A stretch of DNA of 64,000 nt from Ligula intestinalis (lineage: Eukaryota; Platyhelminthes; Cestoda; Diphyllobothriidea; Diphyllobothriidae): contig JAYGXS010000005.1 in assembly GCA_036362985.1 (NCBI GenBank), forward strand, positions 8,475,059-8,539,058. Direction: 5' to 3'. How positions within the stretch are numbered: the stretch's first letter is position 1; every line of letters starts with the position of its first letter. Positions 12,068 through 21,734 of the stretch are shown piece by piece. The notes beneath the pieces were generated by a model that made no database searches, had not been told where the DNA came from, and saw nothing but the letters and a program-made list of their open reading frames with translations. Made by a program: the position numbers and the translations under genes.

Positions 12068-12282
12068 ATTTGGGGGAGCCTTCTGTTTGTCGACATCACA
12101 ACTTGCGACAGTGCCTCCAGCCTTTTACCTACAATCTAGGATTTGGTCTGAGGACTGTAGTGTTCCGAGGACAAACACTGCTTAGACGCTACAGATTCCT
12201 CCCCCTCCCCCTTCCCTAACCTGACGATTATATAATCGCTGTAATTACTTGAACAATTTTATTCCCCATGTCATGTACTGGC

Positions 12283-12310
12283 CTGACGATGAATGACCGA
12301 AAACGATCGT
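12283..12310 (+). ncRNA. Weak hammerhead-like core
   Basis: CTGACGA followed nine bases later by GAAA and ACGATCG. This fits the hammerhead core order (CUGANGA ... GAAA), but the intervening nine bases form no convincing stem II. Probably a decayed Penelope terminus. Confidence 0.25.
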
Positions 12311-12414
12311 TTGCCAACACGACTTTTCAATCGTAGAAATGGGAATTTTCGCTGAGCTACAGATTCCATAGGTTACAGTAGGCTGGGTAGCTAGTATGAC
12401 TAAACTCGCGGCTT

Positions 12415-12505
12415 CCAGTGAGGCCCCAGTAGCTCACTTGGCTGTACGAAAGCCTTCCCCTTACAGGCGTGGGTTCGAATCCCGCCGAAGCCGCCAGGTT
12501 TGTCA
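12415..12505 (+). repeat. tRNA-like sequence, probably SINE-derived
   Basis: An A-box-like TAGCTCACTTGG and a B-box GGTTCGAATCC within a T-arm (GTGGG/CCCGC) sit at tRNA-like spacing. The acceptor arms do not pair and the anticodon arm is poor, so this is a SINE head or tRNA pseudogene rather than a working tRNA. Confidence 0.5.
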
Positions 12506-13043
12506 CAATTGGGTCAAATCTATCAAACCCCCGTGGCAGCCTGAATTTGGTAGTGCTACGCGCATTCACCCCCTTCTCATCTGACAAACCGTTGTCTAGT
12601 CGCGCGTCCAGCGCTGACTCATCCTCTTACTTCTGCGTGCTCTTGCACTTTTGCGCCCCGGCTCTCACCGCGCATACGCCGAAGCTAATCGATTCCTCGC
12701 GAACTCTGACGTCAATAACTCCACCCTTTCCTGATTGGCTGATGACTAGACGGCTTCGCTAAACCCGCGGACATAGACATACGCAACTGGATTTGCCAAC
12801 AATTATTACGGTTGTGCTCGTTCCTTCAATATTATCCCTTTTGACACTTTTGCGTGTTACATCCTTATAATTTTGGGATAATACTCGCTAGGAGCCTCAT
12901 TAGTTAGTCCGGACGTCGAAATATGACCCCCCTCCCCTAACAAAAGAGAATGGCCGAATTGAGCAAAATATGCATAAAGGGAAAAGAAGCAACAAGTAAC
13001 TAATAAACAGGGGCACAAAATGGTCAGGAAGAAAAATAACGTG
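12506..13043. other. Intergenic, GC-rich then AT-rich; nothing firm
   Basis: About 12590-12800 has the look of the GC-rich LTR-like repeats but no clear partner. No exon was recognised downstream of the stop codon at 13044-13046. Confidence 0.3.
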
Positions 13044-13262
13044 TCATAGATTGCCTGATTGCATGGTAAAAAGGTGGCGTTTCCGAGGTGGGCTCCCAAC
13101 TGGGCATTCCGGCAAGTTGGGGTCGGGTTGGCTGAGTTGGCTGAGACCGATGGCGTCAAACTCGACCGGTTCTGTTGGTGTAAGGTCTTCGTCATAGGGA
13201 AGCCAGTTGCCCGGGGAGGAGAAGGTGACACTCTTTCCTCCCTCATAGTGCTCGCATCCCGG
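13044..13262 (-). CDS. Terminal exon of the unidentified coiled-coil gene
   Basis: Minus-strand exon of 219 nt (73 codons with stop). The acceptor is ..gtatttttag|CCGGG and the stop TGA is at 13046-13044. The frame is phase 0, which fits the phase-0 donor of the exon at 15383-14976. It encodes a glycine block (HYEGGKSVTF), an acidic proline-rich stretch (PYDEDLTPTEPVEF), and a basic end (GSPPRKRHLFTMQ). Another frame is also open here but continues past this point as a hydrophobic, unlikely protein. The acidic, basic-ended frame and the phase match are my reasons for this choice. Assignment to the same gene is inference. Confidence 0.55.
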   Translation of the reverse strand, partial: PGCEHYEGGKSVTFSSPGNWLPYDEDLTPTEPVEFDAIGLSQLSQPDPNLPECPVGSPPRKRHLFTMQSGNL

Positions 13263-13605
13263 CTAAAAATACCCCACCGGAACAGGGGACTAACAAGAAT
13301 GAGCAGTCGAGGTTCCATATAGGGATGAAATATGAACGATCAGATAAGTAAAATTGCTCAAGGTCGCTGTGCGCTGATAGGATACTTTGTGTGAGCCTTT
13401 TTTGTGTATTAAACCGCTGTAGAATGATAGTTATTCGTTTATTTCTGACGATTAATATCCTGCAGAATTTCCTTTCCTACATTGAAGTTTATCCAATTTA
13501 GTAAAACTCAAATATTGGTGTGCACCAAAGTAACCTAAAAACCAATTAAATAATGTGGATGATCTCATGATTTATTTATTATTGTTTTCATGAAGAACGC
13601 ATTTA
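13263..13605. other. Intron, nothing recognised
   Basis: AT-rich intronic DNA between the two last exons of the coiled-coil gene. Confidence 0.35.
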
Positions 13606-13672
13606 GGGCTAGGGTTAGTTTTAGGGTTAGGGTTGGGTTTAGTTTTAGGGTTAGTGTTAGGGTTTAGGGCTT
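13606..13672 (+). repeat. Degenerate telomere-like (TTAGGG) block
   Basis: Contains about eight imperfect TTAGGG/TTTAGGG units (for example ttagggttagggttgggttt), mixed with tagttttaggg variants. TTAGGG is the standard animal telomere repeat; lying inside an intron, this is an interstitial telomeric sequence. Confidence 0.8.
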
Positions 13673-13989
13673 GTGTTATAGGCATTTATTTTGCATCACA
13701 TAATAGGAGAATCTTTTTACTCCTGCTTATATCATTTCGCGATAATGCTAAATATAATATTTTCCCGGATTTCGTAGGCCTTTTTACCAGCATAAAGGCA
13801 ACTAATTAGCGCACGGTATTTTACTCCACAAGTAGACAAATAGCCATTCTCTTTCATATAGAGATAAGGAAAAAAGTACTCTCGAGACTGCTGTACTTGG
13901 AAGAACAGTTTTATAAGTAGGAATTGTAGGCTGACTGGCATGATACAGTCAGTAACCAATCTCATTAAATTTTAACTTAAATTCTGACA

Positions 13990-14110
13990 AGCGTTTCGAT
14001 TACGAAGGATTACGGAAACGGGTTTGTAACATGGACCATCATGCGGCATAATCACGTAACATGCTGGACACATCAGGATGTCGGTCTTTGAATAAATTTA
14101 TTTTTGGCCA
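13990..14110 (+). repeat. Repeat family R copy
   Basis: tttcgattacgaaggattac, gggtttgtaacatgg and the following caGCATAATC-type segment parallel 19105-19225 and 20745-20865. Diverged and non-coding. Confidence 0.45.
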
Positions 14111-14184
14111 TCTGTAAAAACCACACGAAGCAAAACTTAGGAAGTTCAGACAGATAAAAATTGCCGGAAAAGACAGAGGAGGTT

Positions 14185-14325
14185 GAATTTGTCATTTCTG
14201 GCTCATTAGCCGTCATCAGTCAGTCATACCCGATTCCAGGTGTTGCACTACCGGAGGCTCGAATCCACGACCTGTTGATCAGGCGTCTAAAGCTTTAACC
14301 ATTGAGCCATCGGCTTGCTGTATAG
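14185..14325 (-). repeat. tRNA-derived SINE with hammerhead-like module
   Basis: On the minus strand: head gatggctcaatggttaaagc (A-box-like), B-box ggattcgagcc at 14266-14256, then gtagtgcaacacc. The core at 14219-14191 reads CTGATGA, C, GGCT-AATG-AGCC, A, GAAA. This matches the order of a hammerhead catalytic core with a four-pair stem II. Same family as 14340, 15972, 17150, 17590, 30185 and 40395. Confidence 0.7.
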
Positions 14326-14339
14326 TCAATTCAGAAAGG

Positions 14340-14545
14340 GAATACTGAAATTCGTGAACATTCATCAAGGAGTGCCAATATTTCGGACATAAACCGGCAA
14401 GACAGCAAGCCCATGGCTCAATTGTCAGAGCGATAGGCTTCTGAGCAAAAGGTTGCAGTTTTGAACCTCGGGTGGTGCGCCACTTGGGTTGGGCGTGACT
14501 AGCTGATGGCAGTCAGAAATAGCCGTTCCCGTTTCCCTTGTCTTT
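14340..14545 (+). repeat. tRNA-derived SINE copy
   Basis: Includes a leader (ttcatcaaggagtgcc, cataaaccggcaagac), the tRNA-like head ccatggctcaattgtcagag, a B-box-like ttttgaacctcgggtggtgc, then gggttgggcgtgac and a rearranged ctgatggcagtcagaaata in place of the hammerhead-like core. Tail gttcccgtttcccttgtctt. Confidence 0.7.
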
Positions 14546-14649
14546 GCCGGCAATGGCTCAACTAGTAGCCGTTGTGCGGCTGTCGATGGGGTTCGAGGAG
14601 CTTCAAAGCAGAACGGGAACGGAGGAAATTCAACAATGAGTGTGAATAT

Positions 14650-14740
14650 TCAGGTATAAGCCGGCAAGAAAACGAGTCCGTGGCTCAATGTTTAGAGTAT
14701 CAGACTTCCGACAAAAAGGTCGTGGATCGAATGAAATCAT
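14650..14740 (+). repeat. tRNA-derived SINE, truncated
   Basis: Leader ggtataagccggcaagaaaa, head cgtggctcaatgtttagag, anticodon-region cagacttccgac, then gtcgtggatcgaatg. Stops before the 3' module. Confidence 0.6.
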
Positions 14741-14975
14741 ACATGTCCTTTTACTAACGCTCTTCATTAAGCATATGCATATTCAACTTCTATAATAAAA
14801 GTGTATGGGCACTGCATCATACCATCCTAATCCCCCATGAAATCCCTATTATCAACATTCCCGTTTTCTCAATGGGCCCACATACCTGATCGTAACCGGC
14901 TTTAGTCGCACACCAGCGGAACGCTAACGTATCTGGACAAGTTTTTGTTTTTATACAGTGACATGGCCTACTCAC

Positions 14976-15383
14976 CAGTTGGAAGTAGTCCGCCGAAGTG
15001 CAATTGCTAGCCTCCAGTTCACTGGCCTTCTTCCAAGTGGAGTTGGGCAGTTTGACCACAGTTGGAGCGTCGGTATGACCTCCTGGCTCATCTGAGCGGT
15101 CGGTGTTGCTGAGAAGAGGATGGGTGACTGCGCTGGAGACGACAAGAACGGGTGGAACTGCGGCGATGGGGGTCACCGGTGCCGTACGTCTCGGGAGGAG
15201 GTTTGGAGTCACGGCACGGGGGCCAACGGCAGCAGTAACAGGGGAGGGGATGGAAGCGCCAACAGCCGCAGTAACCGCCACCGGCGTCTGACCTCTCGGC
15301 TTGAATCCGCCACCCCCGGGAAGTCGGGTGCACACGGGAGACGGCGTATTGGCCACACTCACTGCACCAAGGGGACCGGCACA
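14976..15383 (-). CDS. Pro/Ala/Val-rich exon of the unidentified coiled-coil gene
   Basis: Minus-strand exon of 408 nt (136 codons, phase 0 at both ends). The acceptor is pyrimidine-rich, ccgtctcccgctctag|TGTG, and the donor is consensus, CAACTG|GTGAGT. The product is low-complexity: RLPGGGGFKPRGQTP, then alternating TAAVG/PSPVTAAVGP segments, ending in a less repetitive acidic tail (ELEASNCTSADYFQL). No known domain. A competing minus frame at 15459-15088 is also open, but the phase match to 18838-18581 and the strong splice sites favour this one. Confidence 0.55.
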
Positions 15384-15971
15384 CTAGAGCGGGAGACGGT
15401 AACAGGTGAGGCGAATAATGGCTGAGAAGGAGGAGGAGGAGGTGCAGCAGCCGGAACAAGAACCAAAGTCATCTGACATTTCGAAATCTCAAGGTGTGTG
15501 TGTATGTGTTCGGAGGCACTGTTGTAAACCAGAGGAGACAAGCCTGCTGAGGATCAATAGCCTCAACAGGTGTTCACGGTGAGTTACTAGCAGTGCGACC
15601 TTTTCGACGAGACGAGATCAAACCACGTGGTCCCCAATTTCGGTGACAGATCAGGTATGCCAATAAAGCCTCAGAGGCCGTGGATCACCCTCTCAGTTCA
15701 GGTTAACAGGCAATGCCTTTGAAAAGCCCATTGTTTACAGACCAGTGCGTCATACACATTTGTATACGCGCGCTTAAAAATGTTACTTTTAAAATAGTAT
15801 TCACAAACTGTGAGTAACATTGTTTTTACAAACAATTCTTGTCTGGGGTTTCCGTGGTGTTAGTTCGAGTTCATACTATCGACGCTGGCTGATCTACTCT
15901 TATCGCAGGACGGATGGCGGACAATCCCATTTTGTCGTCTACAGAACGTGAATGGACTAATAAGCAGTGAT
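15384..15971. other. Intron, no firm feature
   Basis: An alternative acceptor (tcctccttctcag) lies at about 15422-15434 on the minus strand. Otherwise nothing recognised. Confidence 0.3.
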
Positions 15972-16190
15972 GTTGTTGAGAAAGACAAGGGAGACTTGAA
16001 TGATGGTTTCTGGATTATTCGCTGTCGTTAGGCCGTCATACCCAGGCACAAGTGGTGCATCACTCGAGGCTCGAACTCGTGGTCTTCCTGGTCAGAGTCT
16101 AACGACCTAACCATTGGTCAATGAGCTCGTTGTCTTGTCGGTTTTATATCGGGAGATACCGATACTCGTTGATGAACGTTTACTGACCGC
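15972..16190 (-). repeat. tRNA-derived SINE copy, near full length
   Basis: Minus strand: leader gttcatcaacgagtatcgg and aaaaccgacaagacaacgag, head gaccaatggttaggtcgtta, B-box gagttcgagcctc, linker gtgatgcaccacttg, and 3' part ggtatgacggcc...ccagaaacc with tail tctcccttgtctttctc. The CTGAYGA box is damaged here. Confidence 0.7.
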
Positions 16191-16229
16191 TAACGAAACT
16201 CACTTGTCCCTCTCTGCCTCCAGTCTCAT

Positions 16230-16660
16230 ATCTGGGTCACAACAGCTGCTGTCAGGGACCGATAAATGGGGGTTTAGTTAGTCATCGTGGTGTTCCCTTG
16301 TGGTGACTCACTCCACATAGGCGAGCATGTCCGAATGCTCACTGATGCTAACGCGTACGTACGCACTCACGACGGCCTCTGCAACAGCCGATCGCAGATC
16401 CGCAAAGGCTCGTCTCTCCCGCCGGCGAATAGGACACAGGCACTCTTAGGTCAAAGCAGTTTGCCCAGCCAATAACCTTCAAGGCAACCAGACAATGCCT
16501 GCTGCTAAAAACCGCACATGGACTGCGGCTGGCTCTCCTGCCGGTCGTAGGCTCGCCAAGTCAGACTTCCTCCATATATTCTTCTTACACTTGTGTACAC
16601 AATAGGCTCTTCCTACTACTCTAACCATTACGGACTTCTCTTCAGCACTAAGTAACCATG
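16230..16660 (+). repeat. Possible LTR-like GC-rich repeat
   Basis: GC-rich, non-coding, with ttgtgtacacaataggctct at about 16593. This resembles gttttgtacacaataaaccc at 33223 in a solo LTR read in the opposite sense. Boundaries unknown. Confidence 0.25.
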
Positions 16661-17149
16661 GTCTGAAGATCGCAGTTGCTGGGTTTGACTCACTTAACCC
16701 CCTGCGATACCCTCATCTCACGCATGAGGGTTCTAGCCTGTTGGTGACGTTGCGTACGGCAAGTAGGGAAAAGGGGGGAGGAAGGGGTGTTCTCACCGTC
16801 GGCGTACGTAGTTGCGGAGGACGCCTGTTCTGACGGCACGGTATTCACTGGGGTGGTTGGCCAGGGTAGGCAGACTGCGACTACCAGCGTCTTTTGACAA
16901 CAGAGAGCGGGCTTTGCTAAGCGGATTGCCGCTGCTTCGGCTGTGGCGAGCACCTGTTTGCGCAGGCCTTTAGAATAGTGTGTCAGAGCCTGGTATATGA
17001 CTTAAAGGGCCTCTCTCGCGTCAACTTGGTGGCTTGTATCGATCAAGTGTGCGAGAATTGAAATTGAGATTGATTTTTTCATCTGCCAAACCAGGCTGGT
17101 ATACGCTCGCGCATCCTCTTTTCCAGACGTCACGTTGTTCGGCCAATAT
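16661..17149. other. Intron, nothing firm
   Basis: A short inverted pair, ccctcatctcacgcatgaggg, lies at 16710-16730. Otherwise unrecognised. Confidence 0.3.
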
Positions 17150-17290
17150 ATCTCGTCCCACAGGAGCAGGCGAGTTGTTAGCAGTCATCAGCCAGCCATA
17201 CTCAACCCCAATTTGTGCGCCACCCGTGGATCAAACCCACGACCCGATAGATGTGAGGGTGGGCCTTTGAAATTGAGCTACCAGTGGCCT
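17150..17290 (-). repeat. tRNA-derived SINE copy
   Basis: Minus strand: ggtagctcaatttcaaagg head, B-box gggtttgatccac, ggtggcgcacaaattgggg linker, then gagtatggctggctgatgac, retaining CTGATGA. Confidence 0.65.
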
Positions 17291-17589
17291 GTTCGCCATT
17301 CACAGGGGAATTTCCTCATCGCGGTAAGCCTATTTTGCCCACAAAACACTAATTTTTACCCTTTTTGCTTATTTTAATTGAAGTAGTGTGGTCACCTGCA
17401 CAGTACGCTAGTTACGTAAATTATGCATCTGGTTCGCCGACGGCTGTTCCTGACGTCGATGGTGTTTCCTGCTTTATGTATCCATCTTTATCGATAGTGG
17501 ATAGAGAATATTTTACTGAAAACGGAATGGCACTTTCAAAATAAACCGCATATACCACCCCCCTAAAACATCCCACACCCCAACGGTTC
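17291..17589. other. Intron, nothing recognised
   Basis: No coding or repeat signal recognised. Confidence 0.3.
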
Positions 17590-17800
17590 AGCTACGGGCT
17601 CGTTGTCTTGTCGGGTACATGAAAAAGATGAGCAGAACGCACACTTATCGCTCACGGGACATACTCGTCGCGCAAATGGAAGACAAAAATCTCGGGGCTC
17701 AATTATTAGGAAGTAGACTTCCGACCAACAGGTCGAACCTCGGGTGTTGCAAGATCTGGGGCTGGATGTGGTTAGGTGATGGTAGTTGACAAGTCAAGAA
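17590..17800 (+). repeat. tRNA-derived SINE copy, degenerate
   Basis: ctcgttgtcttgtcgg at its start belongs to the SINE leader in inverse orientation. From 17690 the plus strand has tcggggctcaattattagg, gacttccgaccaacaggtcg, aacctcgggtgttgc, then gatgtggttaggtgatgg. Confidence 0.5.
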
Positions 17801-18026
17801 TATAGATTCCAGTCCGAGTTGCCTTCGTTCGAAATATCATTGTGAATAGCTGACTTTCCAGGCATCATTCAAGAAAAATGCATTCCATGCGTTTACTCTC
17901 TCAATCTCTCGCCCTCAGAGAATGACCTACGGCTACTAGAAGACACTTAGACAGCAAGTAGCTGCTAGCGCTAAAAGGCCAGTCATTATGCGCTAAAGCA
18001 AACTTATAGGTAACTCAGTGTAATAG

Positions 18027-18537
18027 TGTTAGGACGGCCCAGCACGCGAGTTATCACTTGGGCCGTCTTGAGGGTACGAGAACAAAGGAAGTCCACATGC
18101 CAGCGGAGGCAGGTAGAACGGGAGAAGAACGCGACCTTCAAAGGGCCGACACGCGAGGACACAAGGACAGCCGCCGACCGGGTTCTGAGGTCATGTCTGA
18201 CTAGAGGTAAAGCACGTGCGCCAAGTGTCACACTGAGGACAACATACGATGGCTGCTCACATGGGCCACTAGTGGAAGGGCCGTTGGTCCTTAAATAGGC
18301 TGCCACCGAAATGAGGCGGCAGTCTGCTGCTGACGACGCGGGACTCTGCTGCCGAGACGAGACCGACGACAGAAGACACGCTGCTGACGGACACACAGAA
18401 GACAGAGTTGATGTACGAGCAGAAACAGTGATAGTAAACTATTATCTGCTATCCTGTCTATCTGTCTGTCTTCTCTTCCAAACACGCAGTTAGGGGATAT
18501 AACCAGTGTCGACGCAGGCACACCCAATGTTATAACA
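18027..18537 (-). repeat. Solo-LTR-like repeat, TGTTATAACA...CCTAACA family
   Basis: Read on the minus strand it begins TGTTATAACATTGGGTG and ends GGCCGTCCTAACA (511 bp). It aligns with 23495-23937 (tgtgcctgcgtcgacactgg versus tattcctgtgtcaacaccgg, then gagaagacagac/gag). TG...CA ends are typical of LTRs. Flanks aatag/gaaag are not a clean TSD. It lies 43 bp past an exon donor. Confidence 0.55.
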
Positions 18538-18580
18538 GAAAGCATGCGGAGAAGCTGCGGAAGGAGGAGGTGGGGATGAC

Positions 18581-18838
18581 CTTGGAGAGAGCAGTACGAG
18601 GAGTGCCGAACGCCGGCCGCGGCAATGTCGGACGCGGTGGGATGGGCACCGGCCACTGGGGAGGTTCTTTTGCAGCTACAGTGGCGTTTTTAGTAGGCCT
18701 GGCTCCAGGAGAGGGCCTCTTGAGAGCAGCGATGGCGGCTGTGGAGGAAGAGGAGGACGGGGAGCGTGCAGTCAGCAGGTCAATCTGCGTCTGTAGTTGG
18801 GCCACTCTGGCGTTGGCCTGATTCTGTACCTCAGTTAT
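18581..18838 (-). CDS. Exon of the unidentified coiled-coil gene (end of coil, Pro-rich)
   Basis: Minus-strand exon, 258 nt, 86 codons, phase 0 to 0. Acceptor ctcctcctccccctgacag|ATAAC; donor CTCTCCAAG|GTCATC. It starts with the end of a coiled coil (EVQNQANARVAQLQTQIDLL), passes a serine run (SPSSSSSTAAI), and becomes proline-rich (PVPIPPRPTLPRP). It joins in phase to 24175-24081 upstream and 15383-14976 downstream. A frame on the opposite strand is its shadow. Confidence 0.6.
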
Positions 18839-19074
18839 CTGTCAGGGGGAGGAGGAGGCGAAACAGGAAACTAGGACTGGGTGCGGAGTACGCATACAGG
18901 ACTGGATTTTTGACACAGGAATGGCCCTTATATTTATTCTTCTATCAATTATATTGGTCTGGTTTGAATAAGCATGGCGGGGCAAAGCACCAGAAGCCCA
19001 TGCAGGTTCTATTAGCTAGCCGAATGTTTACAGATTAGACATCTAATACATACAGCAAAGTCCTTATTTCATGG

Positions 19075-19700
19075 AAAAAGTCAAACAAAATTCTGAACTG
19101 TGTTTTCGATTCGATCAAATTACTCAAGTAGGTTTGTAATATGAAGTATCGTACAGCCAAGTCTCACGATATTCTAGTCATGACAGGTTACTGACTTTTG
19201 AACGAGAATTATTCTGGCCACCAGCAAAAAATGAGTTCTTTGAAAATTACTACTAAAGTAGTATGCAATTTATCCTTTATGTTCACTACCGCTACACACT
19301 TAAACATACTTGATAGAAAACATACAAAAAATATGCTTGGAATTTTATACTTGAAAAGTAGTTTTCGGGTTTAAGCAAGTTTAGGAATAACTCAATAACT
19401 TTGAATCCTACCAGCAATTATGATTGAATTCAAGGTCTCCAAACAACATGCTGCATAAATTATGTCTTAGGAAAAGTAAATAATTCCCTATGCTCTAAGA
19501 AGGAAGTTGCATAATTCTCGTAAAATTATGACATGAATTACACGCTATATACATTTTATCTTAGGATAAGTAAATATAATCCTACAGTGTGACGAAGAAC
19601 TCATATATTTCTCGTAAAAGTATGCCATGGATGCGGACCAATTCTTATAACTTATAAGAAGCAGTAATAAATGCATACAATTAACTACTACATATATTTA
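19075..19700 (+). repeat. Repeat family R, with an internal tandem duplication
   Basis: The first part (tttcgattcgatcaaattac, taggtttgtaatatgaag) matches 13990 and 20745. It is followed by two tandem units, about 19450-19537 and 19544-19640, each with a taggaaaagtaaat/taggataagtaaat box and tctcgtaaaa(t/g)tatg. The same unit occurs once at 20880-20970. Confidence 0.5.
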
Positions 19701-20544
19701 TAGGTACTCTTTGGTAGGACCAAAATGTAGTATTTTACCCTATCACACTACCGTAAATGTTCCTTCATTTTTACGTCAGTACGTGTTGTATTTTATCAAA
19801 GCTGAAAAAGAATGCTGCATTACACTGGATACCGTATTCTTAAAAAAACAACGCAATAAATGAACTGACCTTGTATGAGATGCCGCTTCTTCTTGTAAAG
19901 AGGGCGTAAGCAATCTCATGTTTTGCAGTAAATGTCGCTGACTGTCCCTTAAAATTATACCTGTACAGTAGTATAGTACCCAAATAAAATTGCCATACTT
20001 TCAGTAGAAATCCATTTTCTTTTAGCAATTAAAAACATTCTTTAGTTGTTTTAAATACTTTTATGCACCCACTGACTTGTATAGGGTTGTAGCAGTGGTA
20101 GTCTCTATAACCTTAAATATTAAGGGAAATGGTCATTACCTCTGTGTCTTATGTTAGAATTAAAAAGTAGCAATGCAAAATGCACTAAAGTGGATAAATT
20201 ATGTAGAATCTTCCTTTTCATAGTCTTACAAAGTAAATACAGGTAGTAGTCTTGATCAGCTGATGATGCAAACGCATAAAAAGCAAATAAAGTCCGAACT
20301 CTATTTGTATTTCATAATACGACAGTAATATATTTTAGTAATGCATAAAGTGCTATTATATGCAGTAAATAAAAGATTAATTTACAGATATGTTTCTATT
20401 GTTCACTTAATCACTTTACGCTGGAAGGATAAATCCCAACCAACGATCTCATTAAAAAATAGCATTTGGACATTCACTGACGAATTCTCACCAATCGCTA
20501 ATGGAGCTGACTCTCAAGTTCCGCCAGCACCCACACAGCGGCTA
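19701..20544. other. AT-rich intron, nothing recognised
   Basis: No coding motif or repeat partner recognised. Confidence 0.35.
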
Positions 20545-20640
20545 GTAGAGACTGAGATAGGCAGTTACGGCTCAGTAGCTGACACCGGCCGGTCGTACTC
20601 AACCCCGGGTGGTGCACCACTGGAGGCTTAAACCAGTTAA
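20545..20640 (-). repeat. Partial SINE copy (3' part)
   Basis: Minus strand: ggtttaagcctccagtggtg, caccacccggggttgagta and a decayed ctactgagccgtaactgcc segment. The tRNA head is missing. Confidence 0.5.
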
Positions 20641-20714
20641 GGTGAGAGCTTAGCTGTGGTTTGGGGTTGGGTTAATGTTAGAGTATGGACTCGGGAATAT
20701 ACTACGAATTCCCC

Positions 20715-21015
20715 ATTTCATAAAACGTCAACCAAAATCCAGAAATTGCTTTTCGATTCGAACAAGTTACGTCAGTGGGTTTAAATATTGATTATTGCAC
20801 AGTCTAATCTCAGTACCTCTTATTCACATCCAGTTGCTGGCTTTTGAAACCTACCGGCCACTCAAGTTCTCCAGACTACATGCTGTATACATTCTGTCTA
20901 GAGGAAAAGTGAATATTTTCCTATAGTGGGAGGAAGAAGCAAAATAATTCTCGTAAAATTATGCCATGGATGTGAAACAATTCGTAAAATTCATAGGTAG
21001 CATTAATAAATTGAT
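20715..21015 (+). repeat. Repeat family R copy
   Basis: gcttttcgattcgaacaag, gggtttaaatattgattatt, then agaggaaaagtgaatatttt and taattctcgtaaaattatgc in the same order as 19105-19640. Confidence 0.5.
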
Positions 21016-21065
21016 GGATACGATGCTTGATGAATGCATATTTCATGGTCGTAGAAAATCTTTTA

Positions 21066-21732
21066 CAGTAGTCGCCAGTTATTAAGCCCACGGTTAATAG
21101 GCCCAGCCGCGTATTAAGCCCAAATCAGCTTGGGACGGAATTTTACATAGAAAAATCCGCTGGTTAATAAGTCCAGTCGCCGGTTACAAAACCCAGTTAA
21201 CCAACAGGATAGAGTGAGATTCTCATCTCTCTACGTGCGCAACCGGTTACATAATTTTGGCCAGTCATACACAAAACAAGATGCCGGATGTGATTTGTAT
21301 TCATTTTTTAAGTTAAATTATGCGACACGAAGAGCCAGTTCCCACTGCTGCACAGATGAGAGCTGCACTCTATACTCTGCAACGCGGTCTAAAAACATCA
21401 GATTTTACAAAATTCCACGATTTCTGGTGCCTAAAGAAGGACATCAAAGAGCAATTGCGAGTGAAGTTTCCTCCAAAACAACTGACACTAGACCGCTTTT
21501 TTGAAACGTGCCACAAATAATTTTTGTTTTTGTTATCACGTAAAATACAGACAAACAGCATTCTTTTCTTGTACATAACCAAGCTCTACACATAATACAG
21601 TACGTATGTAATGTGTAGTGCCTGTCCTGCGTTTGCTAATCAAGAACTAGGACTCTCCGGTTAGTGCGCCCGCCGCTTATTAAACCCAATTTGGTCTGGG
21701 CCCGAGGTGGGCTTAAAAACCGGCGACTACTG
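21066..21732 (+). mobile_element. Tigger/pogo-like DNA transposon, internally deleted
   Basis: Flanked by TA at 21064-21065 and 21733-21734. It begins CAGTAGTCGCC and ends GGCGACTACTG, as expected for a Tc1/mariner-superfamily element with a TA target. The left end holds five spaced variants of ttaataagcccag between 21081 and 21198. The only coding remnant is 21320-21520, beginning MRHEEPVPTAAQM, with DFTKFHDFWCLKKDIKEQL further in, resembling the acidic C-terminal end of Tigger/jerky-type transposases. The catalytic DDE core and DNA-binding domain are absent, so it is non-autonomous. A longer copy lies inverted at 28516-29298. Confidence 0.85.
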
Positions 21733-21734
21733 TA

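Noticed and set aside
12415..12505. Functional tRNA gene
   Set aside because: A- and B-boxes are present but acceptor arms do not pair and the anticodon arm is poor; better explained as SINE or tRNA pseudogene.
12857..13318. 153-codon minus frame with hydrophobic end
   Set aside because: Overlaps the terminal coiled-coil exon in another frame; its second half is AT-rich non-coding DNA past the stop of the preferred frame.
15088..15459. Alternative 123-codon minus frame over the Pro/Ala-rich exon
   Set aside because: It needs no splicing, but its peptide is Leu- and Cys/Arg-rich noise, while the chosen frame has strong acceptor and donor sites and fits neighbouring phases.
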